A stretch of DNA of 17,375 nucleotides from Clostridia bacterium (lineage in GTDB: Bacteria > Bacillota_A > Clostridia > Christensenellales > Aristaeellaceae), in contig WRHG01000014.1 in NCBI GenBank assembly GCA_009783365.1, positions 1-17,375 of the forward strand. The letters run 5' to 3'. The notes beneath the pieces were generated by a model. The model made no database searches, was not told the DNA's origin, and saw only the letters and a list, made by a program, of their open reading frames with translations. The position numbers and the translations under genes were made by a program. Shown in pieces: positions 1 to 7,660 of the stretch (its first letter is position 1; the number at the start of each line of letters is the position of its first letter).

Positions 1-3000
1 AGGCTTCCGGAGTTGAGGGCCAGCACTGCTGCCAGCCCCAGCGCTCCTACCGGTTATTATGTGTATACCGGAGTGGAGTTTACCGGGTTGGGCGGGACCG
101 CCTATCCTCTGGATTGGAGTACAACCGCTCCTGTGAACTGTTCCTTTAATCCGGGCGACTTTAGCATCGCCATCAGCCCGTCGCCGGCCATAGATGTGCG
201 TGAATACACGCTAACGCTGACACCGAATGCCTCCATCGCCTATCTTTTTCCTTCCGGCTATATCAAGACATATACATTCCACATCACCAAAAAACCGGTC
301 GTAATAGCCGGCACCCTCCCTCAATACAAGCTCTACGGCGCGCCCAACGGAACGACTTTCGGAGGCGTCGCTGTACAAACCAGCACAGCAGCCGGCACCC
401 CAACCGCCCTGGAACCCATGGATACCGGCAAAGTGGGGGTAACGGTTCAAATCCTACTTCCGGGCGGCGCGCCCAGCACCGCTGGGGACTATGACGATGT
501 GATCGCCGTGCCCGGAGCAGGATACAAGCTCCGCTTTACGCTGGCAACCATCAACACCTCTGCCCCGGATACCCGCGACTACGCGAATAATTATTCCATC
601 ATCAACCAGGAGCCCGACTTCGAGATCAAACCCAGGCCGTACACCAGCACCGTTCTGGAGACCACCACCATCACCTATCTGGACGAGGACAGCGATATCC
701 CCGCCCCGTGGCCTTATGTGAAGCTGAATATCGGTACGGAACAATGGTACGCGCCTCCCGGTTCAAGCATCACCGGGCCGTATGTGTATGCAACAAGAGA
801 TTCCGATGCCATACACGCAGGCACGAATATAGGCGCTATTAAACCAGATACTTCGGCCACCCCTTACGGCCCCTACATCCGCCTGGCGAACGGCGCTTTC
901 CAGTTCTCCAACAACTACACCATCGTTCCCGGCATCACGGGCAACCTGGAAATTCTGCCAAAGCCGGTTACGCTTACCCCCACCAACGCGGTTAAGTATT
1001 TCGGGCAGTACGACTCGCAGATGCGCCCAAGCCCCAGCCTTACCGGCATCCCCCTGGTGCAGGTGGAATTCCCTTCAACCAGGACGAACCCGACCGCCGG
1101 CGTTCCCGTTCCATATAAGATCCGTATCGCCGCTGACGGCGGCAAGGCATTGCCGGGCAATTGGGCGGAGGATCTGTATATTCAGATGGACCGGCTGGGT
1201 TCTTTGGGTGAGGCGCCGGGGCCCTATACGCTGCAGGTGGCCCCTCCGCCCATCCTGAAGAGTACGGTTAACAGAGCCAACACATACATTAACTACGGTA
1301 CTCTGGCGGACAACTACGCGGTGTCGCCTGCTACGATTACGGCGACGCTGACGATCCAGACCTGGAGCGGCGACAACGCCGAACTCAAGAACGCGTATAA
1401 CGGCGTGGAGGCTGTGGGAAGCGAGGCCGGAGGCGGCTGGTACATCGGCGGCAACCTGGCCCAGATCGGGCCGCCCTCCGCAGGCCCCTACGCGGGCATA
1501 CTCCAAATCGCGCCGGCGCTAAGCGGCGCAGCGACCAATAACAACGCGCTTTTCACTGCGGCCAACGCCACCGGCAGCACGCTTTTCGGTCCCGGACCCC
1601 TTTCCATAACCGACGATATGAAATACGCCGCTGGCAACAGCGGCAGCTACCGGACCGACCAGCCCAACCCGGTCCCTGCCGGGCAGGTTTCCATTCAGTA
1701 CTTTATGCGTCACAAGGGCTCGGTAACGGATGACCTCTACGACGCCATTTCGGTGCCCAAGGATCAGCCCCCGTTCTCCCAGGATACCGAGCTGCTTGGC
1801 TTCCAGTCGTCCAACGGGTCCGCCTACATCAATGTCAGCGATTACAACACGCGGGAGATGGTGATTCAGAGCCTGGCTGCGGAGCCCATCTACCTGCGGG
1901 GGGATATTCTGGACCGGGGCAGTTCCATCCTTAACCCGCTGCAATGGCGGACCGACGCGGTGCCGCTGGCTCCCAGCGAGACCAAGCCTTTTGCCGTCAG
2001 GGACGGGAACCTGGCCGCCATCGCCTGTACCACTCCCGGCCTCACGCCATTTTCGAGCCCGCACACCAGCACCAAGGAAGCCTACAACGCGGATTACTCC
2101 AATCCCGCGGGTTTCGTCCTTGAGGTCCGCGATTATGCGGGCAACAGCGACAGCATTACCTATCCTCTGAATTTTACCAACGTGCCCGACTACACCCCGG
2201 CGGTCCTTAAGGCCTCCTCGCCGATGCCCATCGGCACCATGGGTTACGTCATGTCCAGAACCGGCGGAAGCTTCTTCATCACCGGCGAGCCCAAGGAGCC
2301 GGTGAAGGTGGTGCACTACAACGGCAGGGATACCTACACCTACTACATCCTGCTGGACGCCTCCGGCAAGGCTGAAATTAGGGTGAGCATGAGCGGCATT
2401 CTCACCACCCTGCAGGGAAGCGTCATCGGCGGCGTGAACGAGCCCATCAACGGCTGCGTATGGGATATCGGCGAGCGCAGCTTCCATCCCCAGCAGCACA
2501 TTACCTTCTCTTACGCGGACGAGGATCACCTGTCAGACATCTTTAGCACCACCCTGGACTTCATCTACGGCGGATTCGCCCTGCCCATTACGGTGGATCC
2601 CCAGTTCCTGGACCGGGATTTCTCCATCCCCATTACCCTGCCGGAGGACGGGGCGGTGACCGTGATGAAAGCAGGAAAACAGGTGCTCTATGACAGCGCC
2701 GCCATTACCGGTCCCTGGTCCGCCCAGGCGAAGAACGTGAAAAACGACATTCCCCTTACCTGGATGAACACGCCCGTCCAGCTTCCCCTGCCCGGGAAGG
2801 ACATGCTGAGCGTTACGTACATGAACCTGGTGGGAGAAACCTACACCGGCTTCTTTGACATCGACAAGAGCGAGGTGAAGACGCCCATCAAGATGTACAT
2901 TTCGCCCATCCGGCACCAGGGCAAGTTCATCCACGCTTCCGACCGGTACATGCGAATCTTCGGCACCGCCACCGAGTATGAGCCGCTGCTGATCGGCATC

Positions 3001-3924
3001 GACGGCATCAATAAAAACATCCCGGTGACGTACGTATCCGGCCACGGCCCCTACGACTTCATGGGCACGGACCGCGGAGAATGGAGCGTAACCATCCCGC
3101 TGAGCCTGCTGCCCAAAAACAGGCCCCTGGAGGTCCGGGCCCGCTACCGCGACGTCTACGGCGAGGGGGATCTGGTGAAGGACGTGGTAACGATCCTGCT
3201 GGACGAAACCCCGGCGGTCATCATCACCACCCCCGAGTATGAGGGCATGGGGTATGTAGCCGGTATCGCGCAACCGGGGGCCAAGGTAAGCCTTTCCATG
3301 ATGGGACCCGACGGAAAACGGATTTCCATCCGCGTTACGGCGGACGAGGCGGGATACTTCCTGGCTGAACTGCCAGAAACGTACATCGGCGCGGTAACGG
3401 TGGTTGTCACCAACCCGGACGGCACAACCCAGCAGCTCCTGCTGAGCAGGTGGAAGGAACCCCAAGCCATCAAGGCGTATCCCGTGGGTAAGCTCTTCCC
3501 CCATTACTTTGAGGACGGCGTTGCGGACTGGCTGCAGGCCACCCCCGTAACCGCCGCCGAGCTGGCCGAGGGGATCACCCTGCCGCTGCTGGCGGGCAAT
3601 ACCTTCGAAATCGGCACCGTGACCGTCGGGCTGGAGAACGGGAAGGTGGTTTACAGCTACACCCTCAACGACGAACGGATCGTCGTCGAGCAGGAGTATG
3701 TGACCGCGGAGCCCGGCAGGCTGGACGAGGACCGCCTGGAACAGATCCTGCGCAGGGCGCCGGGCGCGCCCGGACGGACCGAGGTAACCGGAACGGGTAT
3801 CTACTGGCTCATTCTGGAATTGTGGGTGCGGCTGCCGGAGGAATGTATGATTACCTCCCCGCATCTCCTTACGAAGGAAGGGGCGGATCCCATTCATCTT
3901 CAGTACCTGGGGTACCAGTTCTGA
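1..3924 (+). CDS. Large MBG/Ig-like repeat surface protein (5'-truncated by window edge)
   Basis: The reading frame is open from the first base of the window and ends with TGA at 3922-3924, so about 1307 C-terminal residues are seen and the N-terminus and any signal peptide lie upstream. A TTG at 13-15 exists but nothing marks it as a start. Three successive segments begin with a KPV/KPR strand and one carries a KYFGQYD element (codons near 93, 206 and 317). These resemble MBG domains of bacterial adhesins and surface proteins, which often occur in tandem. The middle (about 450-800) is unrecognised beta-rich sequence. The C-terminal third holds Ig-like modules, for example around codons 1070-1150, where a GYVAGIAQPGAKVSL-type strand pair is followed by a VTVVVTNPDGT strand. 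No LPXTG motif, SLH repeat or C-terminal hydrophobic anchor is visible. I infer an exported structural or adhesive protein; the exact function is unknown. Confidence 0.75.
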   Translation, partial: RLPELRASTAASPSAPTGYYVYTGVEFTGLGGTAYPLDWSTTAPVNCSFNPGDFSIAISPSPAIDVREYTLTLTPNASIAYLFPSGYIKTYTFHITKKPVVIAGTLPQYKLYGAPNGTTFGGVAVQTSTAAGTPTALEPMDTGKVGVTVQILLPGGAPSTAGDYDDVIAVPGAGYKLRFTLATINTSAPDTRDYANNYSIINQEPDFEIKPRPYTSTVLETTTITYLDEDSDIPAPWPYVKLNIGTEQWYAPPGSSITGPYVYATRDSDAIHAGTNIGAIKPDTSATPYGPYIRLANGAFQFSNNYTIVPGITGNLEILPKPVTLTPTNAVKYFGQYDSQMRPSPSLTGIPLVQVEFPSTRTNPTAGVPVPYKIRIAADGGKALPGNWAEDLYIQMDRLGSLGEAPGPYTLQVAPPPILKSTVNRANTYINYGTLADNYAVSPATITATLTIQTWSGDNAELKNAYNGVEAVGSEAGGGWYIGGNLAQIGPPSAGPYAGILQIAPALSGAATNNNALFTAANATGSTLFGPGPLSITDDMKYAAGNSGSYRTDQPNPVPAGQVSIQYFMRHKGSVTDDLYDAISVPKDQPPFSQDTELLGFQSSNGSAYINVSDYNTREMVIQSLAAEPIYLRGDILDRGSSILNPLQWRTDAVPLAPSETKPFAVRDGNLAAIACTTPGLTPFSSPHTSTKEAYNADYSNPAGFVLEVRDYAGNSDSITYPLNFTNVPDYTPAVLKASSPMPIGTMGYVMSRTGGSFFITGEPKEPVKVVHYNGRDTYTYYILLDASGKAEIRVSMSGILTTLQGSVIGGVNEPINGCVWDIGERSFHPQQHITFSYADEDHLSDIFSTTLDFIYGGFALPITVDPQFLDRDFSIPITLPEDGAVTVMKAGKQVLYDSAAITGPWSAQAKNVKNDIPLTWMNTPVQLPLPGKDMLSVTYMNLVGETYTGFFDIDKSEVKTPIKMYISPIRHQGKFIHASDRYMRIFGTATEYEPLLIGIDGINKNIPVTYVSGHGPYDFMGTDRGEWSVTIPLSLLPKNRPLEVRARYRDVYGEGDLVKDVVTILLDETPAVIITTPEYEGMGYVAGIAQPGAKVSLSMMGPDGKRISIRVTADEAGYFLAELPETYIGAVTVVVTNPDGTTQQLLLSRWKEPQAIKAYPVGKLFPHYFEDGVADWLQATPVTAAELAEGITLPLLAGNTFEIGTVTVGLENGKVVYSYTLNDERIVVEQEYVTAEPGRLDEDRLEQILRRAPGAPGRTEVTGTGIYWLILELWVRLPEECMITSPHLLTKEGADPIHLQYLGYQF

Positions 3925-3954
3925 CGAGCGGGTACCGGCGGTAATACGCAAAAA

Positions 3955-3986
3955 ACAGCAGGAGAAGCTTCGGCTCCTCCTGCTGT
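3955..3986. terminator. Bidirectional rho-independent terminator
   Basis: Ten base pairs (ACAGCAGGAG with CTCCTGCTGT), one A/C mismatch and three more pairs close on a TTCG tetraloop. The stem is flanked by six A on the left (3950-3955) and TTTT on the right, so it can terminate transcripts from either side. It serves the surface-protein gene ending at 3924 and the convergent sugar operon ending at 4203. Confidence 0.9.
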
Positions 3987-4005
3987 TTTAATATTGCTCT
4001 CTGTT

Positions 4006-4133
4006 TGAAACGTTGATATTTTGCCCGCCTTTTGTGTTTTCACTGCGCCTTCTCCGTTCAGCGTAGCGCTGCTACGCCTCACTTCGGCGGCTTTGTAAAA
4101 CGTAAAATCCGTTCCAATCGATTCGACGTTTCA
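4006..4133. other. Structured non-coding stretch between convergent genes
   Basis: The gap 3925-4202 has no convincing gene. Beyond the terminator it holds an 8-base inverted pair TGAAACGT (4006-4013) and ACGTTTCA (4126-4133). Between them is a very stable small hairpin, GCGTAGC-GCT-GCTACGC (about 4060-4077), bracketed by CGCC and GGCG. The remaining bases up to the stop of the isomerase gene show nothing I recognise. It could be a mobile-element remnant or a dispersed intergenic repeat; neither can be shown from one copy. Confidence 0.4.
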
Positions 4134-4202
4134 ATCGGCGATCAGTATGAGTTGGCGCGGACGGCATGCCGCCTCTGCGAGGATTCTTACAAACAGTTTC
4201 CT

Positions 4203-5237
4203 TTACGCCACGCCCATGAGGAGTTCAAGCACGTACATCTCCAGCTTTTCCAGATTCTGCTCCTCCACGCACTTGGCCTGGAACTGATAATCGAACTTCT
4301 TCACCTTCTCCAGCAGCAGCTCAAAAATCCGCTTGGAATTGATGATGTGCCGGTAGCAGTCCTCCGCGTGCTGCGTGCGCATGGCCTTTACATCCAGGCC
4401 GACGCATTCGCCGTTTTCGCCGAAGTTGTTCTCATACAGCACCTTCACCTGGTTAAACGCCTGCCGCAGGTTATCCACGCCAAAGGCCTTATCCTGATCA
4501 TAGCGGATGCCGTTCTGATCGTTCAGATGCACGCCCCACAGCTTGCCCCATGCCAGCGCCAGCGCCATATCCGCCGCCGGGTCGAGGCCGGCCAGGATGG
4601 AATGGGCGCTCTCAATACATACGCCCACACGGGATGGGTCGGTCGTATGCGCGCCTACCGCAAGGGCGTGCCCCACCGTTCCGCAGTAGCTGCGGTCAAT
4701 TGGCTCGTTGGGCTTGGGCTCCACCAGAATTTTGATTTGCGGATCGTATTCCAGAATGGTGTTAAACGCGTCGCGCAGCTGACGGATTTTTTCCACGGGA
4801 TTCTTGCCCTCCGCGCAGAGCGTGCCTTCCCGCGCCAGCCAGAGCTGTATTTTATCCGTCCCCAGCGCCCTGGCAATATCGCACGAGCGCAGGGAACGCC
4901 AGATGGCAAAGTCGTAGTCTTCCTTGCGGCTGGCCGTGTAGCCCCCCTCATTGGTCCGGTAATCAAACCACAGCCTGGGCGCCACAAACTCCGCGAAAAG
5001 GCCGTGCTTGTCCAGCAAGGCTTTTACGTCTTTCGCGCAATCGATGATCTGCCGCTCGTTCAGGTTGTTCATATCCGGCACCGCGTCGTCGTCGTGAAAC
5101 TGCACGCCGTCCAGGCCGATCTCCGCAAATTTTTGAATCTTTTCCTCAAAGGGAACGGTAGGCCGGATCCCCGGTCCAAAGGTTTCCGTGCCTTCGTGAA
5201 CGTTCCACGGGCCTGCGGTAAATCTGAATTTGCTCAC
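4203..5237 (-). CDS. Xylose isomerase-like TIM-barrel sugar isomerase
   Basis: This 344-residue protein aligns by eye along its length with class I xylose isomerases of the Streptomyces type, which interconvert aldose and ketose sugars using two divalent metals. Matching residues, numbered from the GTG start, are His48 and Asp51 in FHDDD, Glu173 and Lys175 in EPKPNEP, Glu209 and His212 in IESAH, Asp247 and Asp249 in YDQD, and Asp282 in GLDVK. The residue at the place of metal-ligand Asp245 is His237 (VHLNDQNG), so sugar specificity may differ from xylose. GTG at 5237 is chosen because AAAGGAG lies about 10 bases upstream. A longer frame from a TTG at 5279 has no ribosome site and runs up to the hairpin at 5282-5305. 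It is the last gene of the operon and ends before the terminator at 3955-3986. The fold is confident; the substrate is not. Confidence 0.85.
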   Translation of the reverse strand: MSKFRFTAGPWNVHEGTETFGPGIRPTVPFEEKIQKFAEIGLDGVQFHDDDAVPDMNNLNERQIIDCAKDVKALLDKHGLFAEFVAPRLWFDYRTNEGGYTASRKEDYDFAIWRSLRSCDIARALGTDKIQLWLAREGTLCAEGKNPVEKIRQLRDAFNTILEYDPQIKILVEPKPNEPIDRSYCGTVGHALAVGAHTTDPSRVGVCIESAHSILAGLDPAADMALALAWGKLWGVHLNDQNGIRYDQDKAFGVDNLRQAFNQVKVLYENNFGENGECVGLDVKAMRTQHAEDCYRHIINSKRIFELLLEKVKKFDYQFQAKCVEEQNLEKLEMYVLELLMGVA

Positions 5238-5281
5238 TTCCGCTTCGCTCCTTTCCGTTTGTTCCGTTAAAACCGACAAAA

Positions 5282-5305
5282 GGGAGAGTGCTCCCGCCCT
5301 CTCCC
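5282..5305 (-). terminator. Hairpin between binding protein and isomerase genes, possible partial terminator
   Basis: On the minus strand GGGAGAG and CTCTCCC form a 7-bp stem around a 10-base loop, followed by only TTTT. It lies between the stop of the sugar-binding protein gene and the ribosome site of the xylose-isomerase-like gene. The short T run suggests a weak terminator or a 3'-end stabiliser that would lower expression of the last gene relative to the binding protein. Confidence 0.55.
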
Positions 5306-5348
5306 TCGTATCCCTATATACCAGAAGTTTTCAGGCCAAACGCGCGCA

Positions 5349-6467
5349 TCAGTATCCCGGAATGTCGAGGAATTTCGGATCGTTGATATCCGTTACAAAC
5401 GCGCCGGACGCAGCGCCCTCCATGAATGCGTCGATGTCGGTGGCCGGCACCAGGCCGGGACGCAGCTCACCAATGTTCTCTTTGTTATAAACGGACAAGT
5501 AGGGGTGTACATGCTGCCGGAAGTCCTCTCCGTTGAAGAAAGCCTTTACCTGCTGATAGAGAAGGTAGCCTTCCATGGCGGCGGGCTGGTTTACATCGCA
5601 TGTGATTTTGCCCTGCTCCGCCCAATCCCAGGAGATCTCTCTGCCGTTCATGGAACCGATCCAATAGTCTTCCGCTGTTAGGCCGGCGTCGGACATGGCG
5701 GCGATCACACCTTCCGTCATGGGGTTGTTGTGGGCGTATACGGCGTCAAATCCATCCATGCCCAGGGAGGTGATGGCGTCGGACATGGCTTTTTGCGCGG
5801 GATCAGCCATCCAGCCGCCGGACGCCCAGAACACGATCTCAAGTTCCTGGGTGCCATCCAGCGCCGACAGGGACGGCTTTGTCTCCGCAATCTCCTTGGC
5901 CGTCATTCCGCCCAAGCTCAAGCCGGCGTCTTCATACGCTCTGATAAAGCCAAGGGTCTGCGCGGCGGCGGAACCCTGCCCAAGCACGCCCTCGATGTTA
6001 ATCACCTTTTTAACGCCTCTGGCAAGGGCGTCCTGCCCGGCCAGATATCCGCCCAGCTCGAAGTCATAGTTGACAGAACCCGCGGAGTCTTTCGCGTTGG
6101 GGACATCGCCGAAATAGTGCGCCGCGCCAAAATACGGAATGCCGGCCGCTACGCACTTCTCAATGCACTCGCTCGTTGTGTTGGGATTGTTCTGGATGAC
6201 GATGATCGCATCGTAGCCTGCCGTGATGAAATCCTCCACCGCTTTCAGCTGCTCTTCCGCCGTGCTTTGGCCAACCTTGAAATCGACGGTCCAGTCGGTT
6301 TCGGGATCAGCGGCCGAAGCTCTGGAAAGGACGTCGTTCACCTGCTGATAATAGGAATCGGCGGCGTCCGCATAAAAGCCGATGGTCTTGGCGGCCGGCT
6401 CGGCAACCGCTGTTTGGAAAGCAATGGCCATCACTACGAGCATTGCAAGGCATACCCATTTTTTCAT
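5349..6467 (-). CDS. Ribose-type ABC transporter substrate-binding protein
   Basis: This 372-residue protein is of the periplasmic-binding-protein type I family (Peripla_BP_4, RbsB-like). It captures a sugar outside the membrane and delivers it to the permease and ATPase encoded just upstream in the same operon. A signal peptide spans residues 1-22 (MKKW start, hydrophobic core, AVA before Glu23). The mature part starts with the KTIGFYADAADSYY strand typical of the family, and later has the hinge-region NNPMTEG and GLTAEDYWIGSMNG segments. The only Cys in the leader is Cys6, ahead of the hydrophobic core, so there is no lipobox; this differs from the lipid-anchored binding proteins normal in monoderm bacteria. 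AAGGAGG lies 7 bases before the ATG. A hairpin precedes the gene and another follows it, fitting differential expression within the operon. The ligand is unknown. Confidence 0.9.
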   Translation of the reverse strand: MKKWVCLAMLVVMAIAFQTAVAEPAAKTIGFYADAADSYYQQVNDVLSRASAADPETDWTVDFKVGQSTAEEQLKAVEDFITAGYDAIIVIQNNPNTTSECIEKCVAAGIPYFGAAHYFGDVPNAKDSAGSVNYDFELGGYLAGQDALARGVKKVINIEGVLGQGSAAAQTLGFIRAYEDAGLSLGGMTAKEIAETKPSLSALDGTQELEIVFWASGGWMADPAQKAMSDAITSLGMDGFDAVYAHNNPMTEGVIAAMSDAGLTAEDYWIGSMNGREISWDWAEQGKITCDVNQPAAMEGYLLYQQVKAFFNGEDFRQHVHPYLSVYNKENIGELRPGLVPATDIDAFMEGAASGAFVTDINDPKFLDIPGY

Positions 6468-6536
6468 AGTACATCCTCCTTGTTGTTTTTCGTGGTTGTG
6501 TCCGTTTGTTACACCGGTATACAGGGATGACCCGGT

Positions 6537-6566
6537 ATATAAGGCGGCGCTGCGTCCGCTTTATAT
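6537..6566 (-). promoter_or_regulatory. Intercistronic hairpin upstream of binding-protein gene
   Basis: ATATAA and TTATAT pair, followed after one mismatch by GCGG with CCGC, around an 8-base loop. It lies in the 107-base gap between the permease stop and the binding-protein start. No T run follows, so it is not a classical terminator. The adjacent sequence has two copies of CCGGTATA at 6514-6521 and 6532-6539. A hairpin at this position could stabilise the binding-protein mRNA or take part in control; this is inference. Confidence 0.45.
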
Positions 6567-6574
6567 CATTTGGA

Positions 6575-7660
6575 TTAGGGGGCCGCCTGGACGTCAATCG
6601 GGTTTTCGTGCTTGGCTTCCAGCTGCTGGGCCATGAGCTGGCGCCTGTTCTGCAATTTGACCGCAACGGCTCCGGCGGATACCGCGCCTATGATAATCAG
6701 CCCCTTGGCAACAAACTGCCATTCGGCGTTTAAACGCAGGATGTTCATGCCGTTTTCGATGGCGCCCATGAGGATGGCGCCCAGGAACACGCCCCAGGCG
6801 TTCCCCTTACCGCCGGACATGGCGATTCCGCCGATGACGGCGGCGGCGATGACGTCGATCTCTTTATTCTGGCCGGTGGTGATGATGGCGGTATTGACGC
6901 GGGCCAGCAGGCAAATCGCGCCGATGCCAACAATCAAGCCATTCAGCGCGTACGTGGAAAGAATGACGTTTTTCACGTTGATGCCCGCTAAGTACGCCGC
7001 CTGCGGGTTTGCGCCCACCGCATAGATCCGGCGGCCGTACTTCGTGTATTTGAGCACCCACCACACGATCACGGTAATTGCGAGAAAAACGAATATGTAC
7101 GGCGGTACGTTAATGATCAAACCCGCGGGGTCCTTGATGGGCGGCGCGATGGAATTTTTCAGGTTTTCCAGCGCGCCCTGCATGCTGACCTCCTGGGAGT
7201 TGACGATCAGCAGCGCAATGCCCCTGAAGCAGATCATCCCGCCCAGGGTAATGATGAAGGGCTCCACCTTCAGGCGGGAAATGACCCAGCCCATCACGCT
7301 TTCAAAAAGAACGGCAAAAGCGACGGAGGCGATGAGGGCTACGGCCAGGGAATAGTGCCAATCGATAAAGCTTTTCGCGGTATACAGCGCCACAAACGAT
7401 GTGAGCATACCCACGGAGAGGTCAATGCCTCCAGCGATCATCACCATGGTCATGCCCATGGCCATAATGCCCGTGGCGGACACCTGCATAAAGATGTTCA
7501 TGAGATTGGACGGGCTGATCATCGTCGGAAAACTGCCCGGCTTGATAAAAAACATCTGCACGAGCGTAATGATCGCGATAAACCCAACCAAAATGAACAA
7601 TACGTTTAAATTTCCGCTTTTAAAGCGTGCTGTTTTCCCGCGCCCTGCGCCCTCGCTCAT
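6575..7660 (-). CDS. Ribose-type sugar ABC transporter permease
   Basis: This 361-residue membrane protein of the RbsC-like family (BPD_transp_2) forms the channel for sugar uptake. About nine or ten hydrophobic spans are visible, the first near residues 19-38. The family core is clear: GMTMVMIAGGIDLSVG near residues 73-88, the FIITLGG segment in the middle, and the AVIGGIAMSGGKGNAWG loop that contacts the ATPase. It has a longer N-terminus than E. coli RbsC, and its C-terminal tail (LQNRRQLMAQQLEAKHEN) is charged and probably cytoplasmic. The ATG overlaps the TGA of the ATPase gene by four bases (ATGA), which implies translational coupling; GGGGGAA lies about 8 bases upstream. The membrane protein class is certain and the sugar unknown. 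Confidence 0.93.
   Translation of the reverse strand: MSEGAGRGKTARFKSGNLNVLFILVGFIAIITLVQMFFIKPGSFPTMISPSNLMNIFMQVSATGIMAMGMTMVMIAGGIDLSVGMLTSFVALYTAKSFIDWHYSLAVALIASVAFAVLFESVMGWVISRLKVEPFIITLGGMICFRGIALLIVNSQEVSMQGALENLKNSIAPPIKDPAGLIINVPPYIFVFLAITVIVWWVLKYTKYGRRIYAVGANPQAAYLAGINVKNVILSTYALNGLIVGIGAICLLARVNTAIITTGQNKEIDVIAAAVIGGIAMSGGKGNAWGVFLGAILMGAIENGMNILRLNAEWQFVAKGLIIIGAVSAGAVAVKLQNRRQLMAQQLEAKHENPIDVQAAP

Noticed and set aside
2533..3951. A 472-codon minus-strand frame within the surface-protein gene
   Set aside because: Long antisense frames are expected in GC-rich DNA. The plus-strand frame has MBG/Ig-like motifs, while the antisense product has none.
4032..5270. A 412-codon plus-strand frame over the xylose-isomerase-like gene
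   Set aside because: It is the antisense shadow of a gene with clear family motifs, and its translation shows no recognisable domain.
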